Origin: Uliginosibacterium gangwonense
Lineage (GTDB): Bacteria > Pseudomonadota > Gammaproteobacteria > Burkholderiales > Rhodocyclaceae
Direction of reading: 5' to 3'
DNA: 64,000 bases
NCBI GenBank assembly: GCA_005239635.1
Contig: SBBQ01000040.1
Coordinates: forward strand, 47,304-111,303
Positions within the stretch are counted from its first letter, which is position 1, and each line of letters starts with the position of its first letter. Shown one piece after another: positions 38,969-47,146 of the stretch. Both the position numbers and the translations under genes were made by a program. Under the pieces are notes generated by a model that ran no database searches, was not told the DNA's origin, and was given only the letters and a program-made list of their open reading frames with translations.

Positions 38969-39466
38969 ATGAGTTACGCGTTTCAAGAGGCACCCGTTGC
39001 CGAACTTCGTGCTGCTTATATAGCCTGGTTGGCGGAGCAGGGTAGCCCCGTTGCCAATCCGGCAGAAGTGGATGTGCTGGGTTTGCGCCGTTGGGGCGAA
39101 TGCTGGGTCGGGGCTGTGGTTACGCCGATCGTGGCGGACATGGTGCTACTACCAGCACTTCCACATGGGCCATTGTTTAATACCGCAGGGCAACAAGAGT
39201 GGAATTTGCCGTCTGGGCCCTCGCAATTTTCGTGTCGGCAAATGCAAGGTGTGCCGATTGTTCACGCCATGCCTCTGCTCGAGAAAATGGATGATTATTC
39301 ATCGCCGGATGCGATAGCGCGCGCAGCACTCATGATGTTAGAAGCGTTTTTGAACCCGGCGAGTGCTGCATTACAACCGGGCACGCAACGCAAACCGCTC
39401 GACGATAAGCCGGCAGGCCCTGTGTCACGACGCGACTTTTTGCGTGGCCGATTTTTTGGGCGTTGA
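38969..39466 (+). CDS. HybE-type [NiFe]-hydrogenase assembly chaperone-like protein
   Basis: This 165-residue protein resembles the HybE/HupJ family, chaperones for the [NiFe] hydrogenase small or large subunits. The region GECWVGAVVTPIVADMVLLPALP (family form LGVLITPWFMNLVLLP), then NLPSGPSQFSCRQMQGVPIVHAMPLLEKMDDYSSPD, matches. The C-terminus ends SRRDFLRGRFFGR, a Tat-like twin-Arg string at the wrong end of a protein; similar tails occur in other family members. It is followed by a HupK-like gene, but no hydrogenase structural gene is in the window. Confidence 0.75.
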   Translation: MSYAFQEAPVAELRAAYIAWLAEQGSPVANPAEVDVLGLRRWGECWVGAVVTPIVADMVLLPALPHGPLFNTAGQQEWNLPSGPSQFSCRQMQGVPIVHAMPLLEKMDDYSSPDAIARAALMMLEAFLNPASAALQPGTQRKPLDDKPAGPVSRRDFLRGRFFGR

Positions 39467-39526
39467 TTGGACTTCTGCTAACTGACGAGACTTGTTTAGA
39501 AATTTGTTTGTTGAACGGAATACACG

Positions 39527-40612
39527 ATGGACGCAGGCCGCGTAGAAGTGCTGGTGAATTGGCAAACAGATGCAATTAAAACTGTCAGCATCACCTCGAG
39601 CCGCCCAGTCGCGGCACAGTTGTTCATTGGCAAAACTGCTGCACAGGTACCTGTACTTGTACCCATGTTGTTTAGCTTATGCGGGCGCGCGCAATTACTG
39701 GCAGCGCAAGCTGCGCTAAAGGCCGCTCGCGGTGAGCCTTTGCCTTCAGCAATCCGCCAGCAGGCCGAGCGAGAAGTGACGCTTGAAGCACTGCGGGAGC
39801 ATTTATGGCGTTTGCTGCAAGACTGGCCGATGCGTGTGGGCTTAGCGGTAGACCGTGAAGGTTTTGCGAGATGGTTTCGTCTGCTGGCGCCAAATCAAGC
39901 CGCGGAAACTGCACGTGCAACAGCGCAAGAGTTGCTTGCATGGTTAAGCGAGATTGGCATTACGGGAAGTGCAGACATTAACGATGCTGCGCCCAGCCTT
40001 GCGATGCAAATTCTGCATGCGCTAAACGATACCTGTGCTCGCGGCACGGCCACCATTTTGCCGGACTACCTGCCCAAGTTATCTGCCGATGAATGGGCCA
40101 GCCATTTGCCGACCGATCATCAAAATGACTTTTCTCGTATGCCCGTTTTGCAAGGGCAGCCGCATGAGGCTGGCGCGATGACGCGTCATGCGTGGTCTGC
40201 GCCTATCCAAGCATTGCGAGCAGAGGGGCGTGAGGTGGCGGCGCGTTATATGGCGCGCTGGCTAGACGTGCGTTTGTTGGCGGAGGCATTGGCAAAAGAC
40301 AATCTTGCATCACTCGAGCTATTGGATTCTGCGCAGGATATACAGGGTCGAGGTGTTGCGTGTGTTGATACTGCGCGCGGTATGCTGATGCACCGCGTGG
40401 CACTGGAGGGTGCGGGCGAAGATGTTAGCGATACGACCACCGTCAGTGAATATTTAGTGGTTGCGCCCACTGAGTGGAATTTCCATCCTCACGGTACACT
40501 GCCAGCTGCCTTGCAGGGCTTAAAGTGTGAGCAGGCCGATGCGCTTGAATTGGTACGACGTTGGGTGCTGGCGCTCGACCCATGTGTGGCGCACGAAGTG
40601 AAATTGGCTTAG
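39527..40612 (+). CDS. HupK-like protein, degenerate hydrogenase large-subunit relative
   Basis: The 361-residue product appears related to the large-subunit family of [NiFe] hydrogenases, in the reduced form known as HupK. The N-terminal part (VEVLVNWQTDAIKTVSITSSRPVAAQLFIGK, then VPMLFSLCGRAQLLAAQAAL) corresponds to the region that carries RxCGxC in true subunits, with one of the two Cys kept. The C-terminus (VRRWVLALDPCVAHEVKLA) mirrors the DPCxxCxxH motif, again with one Cys. It probably acts as a scaffold for cofactor assembly and not as a catalyst. Octamers lie at 39558, 39626 and 40288. Confidence 0.6.
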   Translation: MDAGRVEVLVNWQTDAIKTVSITSSRPVAAQLFIGKTAAQVPVLVPMLFSLCGRAQLLAAQAALKAARGEPLPSAIRQQAEREVTLEALREHLWRLLQDWPMRVGLAVDREGFARWFRLLAPNQAAETARATAQELLAWLSEIGITGSADINDAAPSLAMQILHALNDTCARGTATILPDYLPKLSADEWASHLPTDHQNDFSRMPVLQGQPHEAGAMTRHAWSAPIQALRAEGREVAARYMARWLDVRLLAEALAKDNLASLELLDSAQDIQGRGVACVDTARGMLMHRVALEGAGEDVSDTTTVSEYLVVAPTEWNFHPHGTLPAALQGLKCEQADALELVRRWVLALDPCVAHEVKLA

Positions 40613-40705
40613 TTGTTTGATGTATGTGTCACACCGATACAAAACTATAAATAGCAGTTACCCCCAAGCGTTCGTACTTACAACAAACCGAAACAGGAGA
40701 GCAGC

Positions 40706-41089
40706 ATGTACCCCATTATTAAACATATTCACCTGCTATGCGTGGCGCTGAGTTTCGGCGCGTATTTATTGCGCGGCATTTGGATGCTGACGAATTCGCC
40801 CATGATGCAACGTAAGTTAATTGCGACGGTGATTCCGCACGCGATTAATGGGGTGCTGTTGTTAAGTGCAATCGCGATGATGGTGATGACGTCGCAGTAT
40901 CCGTTTCAACAAGATTGGCTCACGTCCAAATTGCTGGGTTTGATTGCCTACATCGTACTGGGCGTGATTGCGCTCAAAACGGGTAAAACACGCAATGTGC
41001 GTTTGATTGCATGGCTGGCAGGTTTTGCTGTGTTTTTCTTCTTGGCGAGCGTAGGCCGCACCCACAACGCATTGGGCTTCTTGGCTTAA
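40706..41089 (+). CDS. SirB2-family membrane protein
   Basis: This 127-residue membrane protein with four helices begins MYPIIKHIHLLCVALSFGAYLLRGIWML and ends ASVGRTHNALGFLA, both typical of SirB2-like proteins. These are linked by name to Salmonella invasion regulation but are widespread with no known activity. A good ribosome site, AGGAGAG, lies just upstream of the ATG. Confidence 0.85.
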   Translation: MYPIIKHIHLLCVALSFGAYLLRGIWMLTNSPMMQRKLIATVIPHAINGVLLLSAIAMMVMTSQYPFQQDWLTSKLLGLIAYIVLGVIALKTGKTRNVRLIAWLAGFAVFFFLASVGRTHNALGFLA

Positions 41090-41120
41090 CTTAGCAACAC
41101 CTGCGTTGTTAGCAGGTAAA

Positions 41121-41155
41121 ACAAAAAAGGGTCGGCAGTGCCGGCCCTTTTTGTT
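41121..41155. terminator. Bidirectional terminator between SirB2 and glycosidase-like gene
   Basis: AAAAAAGGG(T)CGGCA with TGCCGGCCCTTTTT around a single base; A- and T-runs on both sides, between convergent genes. Confidence 0.88.
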
Positions 41156-41182
41156 TGGTGTGTGCTGCGTTACGTGTCGAGT

Positions 41183-42577
41183 TTATTCAAAACTAAAACT
41201 ATAAAGTCGTGTGCGCTGCATATAAAATTCGAGCTGCACGGGCTGTTGAGCGTGCGGCTGCCAACCACTTTGCCAATGTAAGTCTATATGCGTGCTGTCG
41301 AGATGCTCAATGTGCTGAGAGCGGGCTAACTCGGCTTGAGTACTAGCGTCTCTTACAACGACTTCAAGTTGGCCATGCCGCGTATCAGCGTTAACACGAA
41401 GCCGGTCGCCTTCAAAAACCATCGCCTGCGTTTTAAGCGTTCCCGCAAAGTGGCCTGCATCCAGTGAAGCAAAGCCATCAAGACGCAGTTTGGCTAAGCC
41501 AATACAGTCACGCTGATATCGCTGGTCATCATGGCGCACGTTGGCCCCACCGTAGTAAAGCCAAATCGCATCTGGGTCATGTGGCGGTGACACAATCGGC
41601 TGTGAAGCAGTGTAGATGCAGCCGGCATCCCACTCGCCGCGCTCACCCGTGGTGAGCAAAGTATGGCGCCCCGGTGTGCGTTGCCAACCCCGTTCCGTGT
41701 CGTAATAGGAGAGTTGTACATCGACACGCTTATCGTCAGGCGTGTTGTGATAAATCCAAATCAAGCCGAGGCGATAGCCAAAATAATCAAACGCGGGCAT
41801 GCCATAAAACTCGGTGCCGGGTAAGTCGTGCCAGTCCGGTTGCAACACGGCTTGAGGTGCGGTCCAGTTTAAGCCGTCGGCGCTGTGTGTTTCGGCAATG
41901 ATGCGATAGTGACGGTCAGTGCGCGTGCTGGTTTTAACGGTGGCAAGCCAACTGCCATTGGCTAATTGGCTCATCGACGTGGCATCACACGGGCCAGAGA
42001 AAACGGGCTCTTTACGCAGCTTTTGCCAATGTATGCCATCAGGTGAGGTGCAAATAAATGCACCTTCACCGTCCAACCCTTTCCAGCCCGGCACGTCGGG
42101 CGTGGTGGCAAAGGGTGAGCGACACTCCGCTAGCTCTTCTTCGGTCATCGCATCCCAATACAACATACGATAACGTTGTTGTGGGTCAGTTGCATGCACA
42201 TCACGCACCACAGCGGGTGAGTACAAGTGCGATCGTCCAGAGCTGAGCCACACTAAGTTGGTGGCACCCTGTTTGGGGTGTTCTGCACCGACCCGTGGCT
42301 TTTGCCAATGCTTGCCATCCACACTTTCTGCGTAACCCACGGCAGTTTCAAATTTTGGCTCAGGACAGCGTGCGTGATACACCTGATACCACATGCGATA
42401 TTTGGTGTGCTCGGGGTCGAAAAAGACGCTGCCAAAGCAATACACACTTTGGCCTTCCCACGCATGTTCTGGCGTGAGCACAGGGTTAGCAGCATCGCGC
42501 ACAAAGCTACAAGGGCGGCGATGTACGGCATGGCTGGATTGGATCCAGCGGTCATCAAAGGCGAGATATTTGCGCAT
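41183..42577 (-). CDS. Predicted beta-propeller glycosidase-like protein (GH32/43/117-type fold)
   Basis: This 464-residue cytoplasmic protein has no signal peptide. Repeated blade-like blocks occur: YCFGSVFFDPEHTKYRMWYQVYH, VGYAESVDGKHWQKP, FICTSPDGIHWQKL, IIAETHSADGLNWTAP and IWLYYGGANVRHDD. The SxDGxxW blocks resemble five-bladed propeller glycosidases and phosphorylases acting on plant or algal glycans. The start at 42577 (MRKYLAFDDRW) has a moderate ribosome site and excludes a shadow N-terminus. Catalytic acids cannot be assigned by eye. It is solitary between two unrelated genes, so acquisition by transfer is possible. Octamers lie at 41270, 42023 and 42302. Confidence 0.7.
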   Translation of the reverse strand: MRKYLAFDDRWIQSSHAVHRRPCSFVRDAANPVLTPEHAWEGQSVYCFGSVFFDPEHTKYRMWYQVYHARCPEPKFETAVGYAESVDGKHWQKPRVGAEHPKQGATNLVWLSSGRSHLYSPAVVRDVHATDPQQRYRMLYWDAMTEEELAECRSPFATTPDVPGWKGLDGEGAFICTSPDGIHWQKLRKEPVFSGPCDATSMSQLANGSWLATVKTSTRTDRHYRIIAETHSADGLNWTAPQAVLQPDWHDLPGTEFYGMPAFDYFGYRLGLIWIYHNTPDDKRVDVQLSYYDTERGWQRTPGRHTLLTTGERGEWDAGCIYTASQPIVSPPHDPDAIWLYYGGANVRHDDQRYQRDCIGLAKLRLDGFASLDAGHFAGTLKTQAMVFEGDRLRVNADTRHGQLEVVVRDASTQAELARSQHIEHLDSTHIDLHWQSGWQPHAQQPVQLEFYMQRTRLYSFSFE

Positions 42578-42734
42578 AGTCAGTTTCCGGCAGAAATGCG
42601 CATCAGCTTGAGGGGAATTCACACAACGACAACAAGGTGTTGTTGTGCTTGGCAGGGCTAGGGCCATTGTCCATAATTAAGGCGCGTGGTCAGCCTCGGG
42701 GTGCCTATCGATATCAAGACATACCATACGACGG

Positions 42735-42764
42735 ATTCGTTGCAATGAATCCATTGCAACGAAT
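42735..42764. promoter_or_regulatory. Perfect 13-bp inverted repeat upstream of glycine-zipper gene
   Basis: ATTCGTTGCAATG (42735-42747) and CATTGCAACGAAT (42752-42764) flank AATC. No T-run follows, so it is not a terminator. It sits 29 bases before the start codon, where it could be a repressor site or a leader hairpin. GACGAATC, a repeat of part of the arm, follows. Confidence 0.6.
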
Positions 42765-42793
42765 ACAGCGCGACGAATCACAAGGAGCACATC

Positions 42794-43210
42794 ATGAAAA
42801 CTCGAATGACACAATTTTTTGCGGCCAGCTTAACCGCACTTATGTTGGGCGTGTTGGCTGCGCCAGCGCAAGCTGGGTGTGACGCCTGTGGCGTGGTGCG
42901 CGATGTACGCGCTGAAAAACACAAAGGTGAAGCCAGCGGCGTGGGTGCAGTGGCCGGTGGTGTGGCCGGTGGCTTGCTTGGCAATATGATTGGCGGCGGC
43001 AACGGTCGTACTGTTGCGACAGTGGCTGGTGTGGCCGGTGGTGCTTATGCTGGCCACCAAGTTGAAAAAAATGTGAACAGCAAAGTTGTTCACGTCGTGG
43101 AAGTCGAAATGAACAACGGCAAGCGCCGCTACTTTAACTTTAGTAACGAGCCCGGCTTCCGCGAAGGTGACAAGGTTGAAGTTGTGAATGGAAGTTTGCG
43201 CAGACGCTAA
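42794..43210 (+). CDS. Glycine-zipper 2TM exported protein
   Basis: This 138-residue protein has a signal peptide (MKTRMTQFFAASLTALMLGVLAAPAQA), a glycine-zipper hairpin (GVGAVAGGVAGGLLGNMIGGGNGRTVATVAGVAGGAYAGHQVEKN) and a C-terminal basic beta segment (VVHVVEVEMNNGKRRYFNFSNEPGFREGDKVEVVNGSLRRR). This matches the glycine-zipper 2TM family, small outer-membrane or periplasmic proteins of unknown function. Strong ribosome site AAGGAG. Its promoter region contains the perfect inverted repeat at 42735. Confidence 0.85.
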   Translation: MKTRMTQFFAASLTALMLGVLAAPAQAGCDACGVVRDVRAEKHKGEASGVGAVAGGVAGGLLGNMIGGGNGRTVATVAGVAGGAYAGHQVEKNVNSKVVHVVEVEMNNGKRRYFNFSNEPGFREGDKVEVVNGSLRRR

Positions 43211-43265
43211 GCGCTGTAACAGAAAACGACGCAAACGCATGGCATTGCCAAAAGCGTTTGCTAAT

Positions 43266-43295
43266 AAAAAAGGGGAGCCTCGGCTCCCCTTTTTT
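43266..43295. terminator. Bidirectional terminator between glycine-zipper gene and sodB
   Basis: AAAAAAGGGGAGCC pairs with GGCTCCCCTTTTTT; two-base loop; A- and T-runs on both sides. Confidence 0.9.
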
Positions 43296-43362
43296 ATGAC
43301 ATCAACAGATGCTGTGCAAGTGTTGGGTCGTGTGTCGCATTGACTGCAACAACGCTGCGCGA

Positions 43363-43947
43363 TTAAGCAAAGTTAGCGGCAGCGAAGTCCCAGTTTGCCA
43401 AGTTGTTGAGGAAGGTCTCAACAAACTTCGGACGCAGATTGCGGTAGTCGATGTAGTAGGCGTGTTCCCATACGTCCACACACAGAATGGCCTTGTCGCC
43501 AGTGGTGAGCGGGGTGCCGGCAGCGCCCATGTTCACGATATCGAGTGAGCCGTCGGCCTTTTTCACCAGCCAGGTCCAGCCTGAGCCGAAGTTACCCACG
43601 GCGGAGGTTTGGAAGGCCTTCTTGAAGTCGTCCAGTGAGCCCCACTTTTTGTTGATGGCATCCGCCAGCGCGCCAGTCGGTGCGCCGCCGCCATTCGGCT
43701 TCATGCAGTTCCAGAAGAAGGAGTGGTTCCACACTTGTGCAGCGTTGTTGTAAACGCCGCCAGCGGGTGCCTTCTTAACGATACTTTCCAGATCGAGGCT
43801 TTCGAACTCGGTGCCCTTGATCAGGTTGTTTAAGTTGGTGACATACGCTTGGTGATGTTTAGCGTAGTGATATTCGAAGGTTTCTTTGGACATGTGCGGC
43901 GCCAGTGCATCCATGGCATAGGGCAGCGCGGGTAGAGTGTGTTCCAT
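43363..43947 (-). CDS. sodB: Superoxide dismutase [Fe]
   Basis: SodB dismutates superoxide in the cytoplasm. The 194-residue protein (E. coli SodB 193) has [63 protein letters not shown] and [18 protein letters not shown], containing the four metal ligands (His27, His74, Asp157 and His161 equivalents). The Gln in AAQVWNH favours the Fe form, though cambialistic use cannot be excluded. I set the start at 43947 with AGGAGT upstream. It lies next to xseA, as in Burkholderiales. Confidence 0.96.
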   Translation of the reverse strand: MEHTLPALPYAMDALAPHMSKETFEYHYAKHHQAYVTNLNNLIKGTEFESLDLESIVKKAPAGGVYNNAAQVWNHSFFWNCMKPNGGGAPTGALADAINKKWGSLDDFKKAFQTSAVGNFGSGWTWLVKKADGSLDIVNMGAAGTPLTTGDKAILCVDVWEHAYYIDYRNLRPKFVETFLNNLANWDFAAANFA

Positions 43948-44124
43948 TTTTGTACTCCTGAATTTGGGTGTCGCAGTAGTGCGGCAACTGATTTGGGGTG
44001 CGCTTATTGTAAAGCTTTGTGCACTTGTTGTTGCAGTGCAATTGAGGGGGCGCGCCGTAAGGGCTAACCCCTTCATGAATAAGGGGTTTGTTGTCGCTGG
44101 AGTGGCGTGGGCGATGCGGGACGG

Positions 44125-45516
44125 TTATTTTTGGGAATTGTCGGGCCCGCTGCTTTCTACGCGGGTTTCGGCCCAGCCATCACCGAATTCGATGTGTAGT
44201 TTGTCGTTTGGATGCAGTTCGGTGTGCGCTTTCACTAGTCGACCATCAGCATGTTTAACCAAGCTATACCCGCGGCCTAGCACAGCACGCGGGTTGAGAT
44301 GCTGCAGATGGCTGTGCAGGGTGTCGAGTTGTTGTGCGAGTTGTTGTAGTCGCCCTTGCTTTGCCAATTGCAGTCGGTGTGCTTGTTGTTGCAGGCGTGC
44401 TTGCAAGGGTGCAGTGTTCGGCACGGTAAGTTGGCGCGTCAAAACCTGTAACTGATGGTGATGTTGTTGCAGTTGCGCTTGAATAGGGTGCTTTAAACGT
44501 AGCTTTAAATGCGCGAGACGTTCGCGCTGCCTTTCGAGTTGTCGTGTGGGCGAGAGTAAACGTTGCGCGAGTTGATCAACCCTTTGATTGCGTTGTTGCA
44601 GGTGACGATCAAAGTTTTGCTGTAAGCGGCGTGCGAGCGTTGGCAACGTTGCACGCGCATTAACATGACCTTGGCTCACCAGCTCAGCCGCTGCGGTTGG
44701 GGTGGCCGCGCGCAAGTCAGCCACAAAATCGCTCAGCGTGAAGTCGGTTTCATGGCCTACCCCGCTCACGATGGGCAATTTGCTGTGGGCGATGTCACGC
44801 GCAAGTTGTTCGTCATTAAACGCCCACAGGTCTTCAATACTGCCACCGCCACGCGCAATAATGAGCACGTCGACCTCGCCGCGTTGGTTGGCTTTTGCCA
44901 ATGCCTGTCGCAGCTGTGCTGGTGCGTCTGCGCCCTGTACCGCGCAGGGGTAAAGCACAACGGGAACGTGAGGTGCGCGGCGTTGCAAGGCGATCAGAAT
45001 ATCGCGCAGGGCTGCCGCCTGTGGTGAGCTAATAATGCCAATACCTTGTGGGTGGCTTGGCAAAGGGCGCTTGCGTGCGGCATCAAACAAACCCTCTGCT
45101 TCGAGCTTTTGTTTAAGGCGCACAAATTGTTCAAATAAATTGCCAATGCCCGCTTGTCGCACGGCTTCGACGACGAGTTGAAAATCACCGCGTGCTTCAT
45201 AGAGCGTGGGCAGGGCACGTATCTCGACTTGTTGGCCGTTTTCGAGTTTGAAGCCGGCGAGTTGGGCACGATTCCTAAAAAACGCACAACGAACCTGTGC
45301 CGTGCTGTCTTTCAGTGAAAAATAGATGTGACCCGATGCAGCTCGCACCAAATTGGAAATTTCGCCACTGACCCATTGCAATGGAAATTCACTTTCCAAT
45401 TTGCTGCGCACCTGTGTAAGCAGGCTTGACACCGTTTGGACCTGCTCACGAAGGGTGCGCGCTACGGGCTTTTCCGGTGGTAAGGGCGATGCATCAGATG
45501 AAAAGAGATCTGTCAC
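44125..45516 (-). CDS. xseA: Exodeoxyribonuclease VII large subunit
   Basis: XseA, with XseB, degrades single-stranded DNA into oligonucleotides. The 463-codon product has the N-terminal OB domain (LREQVQTVSSLLTQVRSKLESEFPLQWVSGEISNLVRAASGHIYFSLKD) and the catalytic core (HPQGIGIISSPQAAALRDILIALQRRAP, DVLIIARGGGSIEDLWAFNDEQLARDIAHSKLPIVSGVGHETDFTLSDFVADLRAATPTAAAE). It ends with a long Gln/Leu/Arg-rich coiled coil and the conserved C-terminal VLGRGYSLVKHADGR. The frame extends to 45738, but the upstream part has no homology. I propose GTG 45516 (V-TDLFSSDAS); this start is a guess. Octamers lie at 44361, 44895 and 45140. Confidence 0.93.
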   Translation of the reverse strand: MTDLFSSDASPLPPEKPVARTLREQVQTVSSLLTQVRSKLESEFPLQWVSGEISNLVRAASGHIYFSLKDSTAQVRCAFFRNRAQLAGFKLENGQQVEIRALPTLYEARGDFQLVVEAVRQAGIGNLFEQFVRLKQKLEAEGLFDAARKRPLPSHPQGIGIISSPQAAALRDILIALQRRAPHVPVVLYPCAVQGADAPAQLRQALAKANQRGEVDVLIIARGGGSIEDLWAFNDEQLARDIAHSKLPIVSGVGHETDFTLSDFVADLRAATPTAAAELVSQGHVNARATLPTLARRLQQNFDRHLQQRNQRVDQLAQRLLSPTRQLERQRERLAHLKLRLKHPIQAQLQQHHHQLQVLTRQLTVPNTAPLQARLQQQAHRLQLAKQGRLQQLAQQLDTLHSHLQHLNPRAVLGRGYSLVKHADGRLVKAHTELHPNDKLHIEFGDGWAETRVESSGPDNSQK

Positions 45517-46013
45517 GGGTGTTTGCAGTTGTTGGATGGGCGGTGCGAAATTGTGCGCTGATGCAAGCGCAACATGAAGACGCAATGATCTAAGGGCGAT
45601 GAGCGGGATGCGTGCGCAGATTGTACTGTGAGTGAATGTGTGTTGCGTGGGTGTTGAGGAATAAGTTCTGGAATGAGTCCAGCTCGGTTGAGCACGATTG
45701 CTACATTTTTGATCGAAGTAATAAAAACCTTTGTACATAGGTAATTTAGGTTTTAGGAAGCGCGCAAACTCACAAGGTTATCCACAGAATTTGTGGATAA
45801 CCTTGTGAGCGATATGGACGACGAGAGCGGTTTAATTCATAAAATGATGATGAGTCGAAGGCGAAAATTCGGCCATTTGTCTGATGGTGTGGGGCGCTGC
45901 GTTGTGCTTCTAGAAAATGACTGGGCAGATTTTGGTTAAAGCTGTGAGGCTGCAACACTTGCCCGACGTGCACAACACCGTTAAAGTGCGGCATCTTCTT
46001 TGGGAGTACGTGC
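45517..46013. promoter_or_regulatory. Gap between xseA and exbB carrying a DnaA-box dyad
   Basis: About 500 bases between divergent genes, given the proposed xseA start. The outstanding element is the dyad at 45769-45809. The rest has no gene I can support. Confidence 0.5.
45769..45809. promoter_or_regulatory. 18-bp perfect dyad containing two consensus DnaA boxes
   Basis: CTCACAAGGTTATCCACA (45769-45786), a GAATT spacer, then TGTGGATAACCTTGTGAG (45792-45809). Each arm contains the exact E. coli-type DnaA box, TTATCCACA on the plus strand at 45778-45786 and its complement at 45792-45800. The pair faces inward across five bases. It could bind DnaA, form a 18-bp hairpin in RNA, or both. Confidence 0.75.
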
Positions 46014-46619
46014 GTGTTATCAATCATTCAGGCAGCGGGTTGGCCCATCTGGATTCTGTTAGTCGGTTCTGTGCTAATGGTGGGTATTGTGATTGAGCGC
46101 TTTATGTCGCTGCGCCGTGCGCGCGTGGTGCCTAAGGGATTGCTCGATAACGTGATTGCTGATTTTCGTAAGGGCGGCATCACCCCAGAAATGATTGATC
46201 GCCTGTCGGCACACTCTCCGCTCGGCCAAGTATTGGCTGCAGGCTTGCGTAACGTGCGTAGCACCCGCGAAGTGATGAAAGAATCGATTGAAGAAACAGG
46301 CCGCGCCGTTGCGCACGACCTAGAGTTTTTGCTGACAACGCTGGGTACGATTGCTTCCACTGCACCCTTGATGGGCTTGTTTGGCACCGTAGTCGGCATG
46401 ATCGAAATCTTCGGCTCCCAAACTGCGGCGGGAAGCAATCCACAGCAATTGGCGCATGGTATCTCCATTGCGCTGTACAACACGGGTTTTGGTTTGCTCA
46501 TCGCGATTCCGGCCATGATTTTCTACCGCCATTTCCGTGGCTTGGTGGATAGCTTCATTGTGGATATGGAGCAGCAAGCCATTAAGCTGGTTGAAGTGGT
46601 GCATGGCACCCGCGTTTGA
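46014..46619 (+). CDS. exbB: ExbB/TolQ-family proton channel subunit
   Basis: This 201-residue inner-membrane protein energises TonB-type (or similar) transport with ExbD. It has three helices: WPIWILLVGSVLMVGIVIERF, FLLTTLGTIASTAPLMGLFGTVVGMIEIF and NTGFGLLIAIPAMIFYRHF, matching the MotA/TolQ/ExbB family. The start is GTG 46014 with GGGAG upstream. It is first in exbB-exbD-lpxK-Trm112-kdsB. No TonB gene is nearby. In Burkholderiales this locus is conserved with lpxK. Confidence 0.93.
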   Translation: MLSIIQAAGWPIWILLVGSVLMVGIVIERFMSLRRARVVPKGLLDNVIADFRKGGITPEMIDRLSAHSPLGQVLAAGLRNVRSTREVMKESIEETGRAVAHDLEFLLTTLGTIASTAPLMGLFGTVVGMIEIFGSQTAAGSNPQQLAHGISIALYNTGFGLLIAIPAMIFYRHFRGLVDSFIVDMEQQAIKLVEVVHGTRV

Positions 46620-46637
46620 TATAGACCGGAGCCGACT

Positions 46638-47057
46638 ATGGATTTTCGTCGCGGCAGAGGGCATGAAGAGCCCGAAATCAATCTGATTCCCATGATTGAT
46701 GTGTTGTTGGTGATTCTCATCTTCTTGATGGTCACCACAACGTATACGCGCTTCTCCGGCCTTGAGATTAATTTGCCTAGCGCAGAGGCGGGGGCTGAGC
46801 CAAAAAACAAACCCAATGAGATTAATGTATTGATCTCAGCCAATGGCGATGTGCGCGTTAATGAGACTCAGGTCGTGGGGCATGAAATTTCCGCGATTAG
46901 CGAAGTGCTGCACAAAGCCGCCGGCGATGCCAAAGAATCTGTTGTGATTATCAACTCAGACCGTGACGCTAAGCTGCAAAGCTCGGTTGATGTGATGCAG
47001 GCTGCGCAGCAAGCGGGTCTGTCTGCCATCACCTTCGCTACGCAATCTCAGAAATAA
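46638..47057 (+). CDS. exbD: ExbD/TolR-family protein
   Basis: The 139-residue partner of ExbB has the basic N-terminus MDFRRGRGHEEPEINLIPMIDVLLVILIFLMVTTTY, with the conserved proton-path Asp in IPMIDVLLV, followed by a periplasmic domain (INVLISANGDVRVNETQVVG). It begins 18 bases after exbB. A 13-bp hairpin follows before lpxK. Confidence 0.93.
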   Translation: MDFRRGRGHEEPEINLIPMIDVLLVILIFLMVTTTYTRFSGLEINLPSAEAGAEPKNKPNEINVLISANGDVRVNETQVVGHEISAISEVLHKAAGDAKESVVIINSDRDAKLQSSVDVMQAAQQAGLSAITFATQSQK

Positions 47058-47088
47058 TTTGCTGAGGCAAATTAATTTATCTGCATTA

Positions 47089-47119
47089 CGAGTTTGCTCA
47101 AATTTCTTGGGCAAACTCG
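47089..47119 (+). other. 13-bp hairpin between exbD and lpxK
   Basis: CGAGTTTGCTCAA and TTGGGCAAACTCG pair, with one G-T wobble, around ATTTC. No T-run follows, so it is not a clear terminator; it may set differential expression of exbBD and lpxK. Confidence 0.5.
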
Positions 47120-47146
47120 CTTATCCTTTGCTGGAGAATTGCCCCC

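Noticed and set aside
44066..44088. AACCCCTT/AAGGGGTT hairpin downstream of xseA as a terminator
   Set aside because: Stem is only 8 bp and neither strand has a following T-run, so I did not list it as a terminator.
45769..45809. DnaA-box dyad as a replication origin
   Set aside because: No cluster of further boxes, no AT-rich unwinding region and no dnaA/dnaN/gidA neighbours. Listed only as a DnaA-box element.
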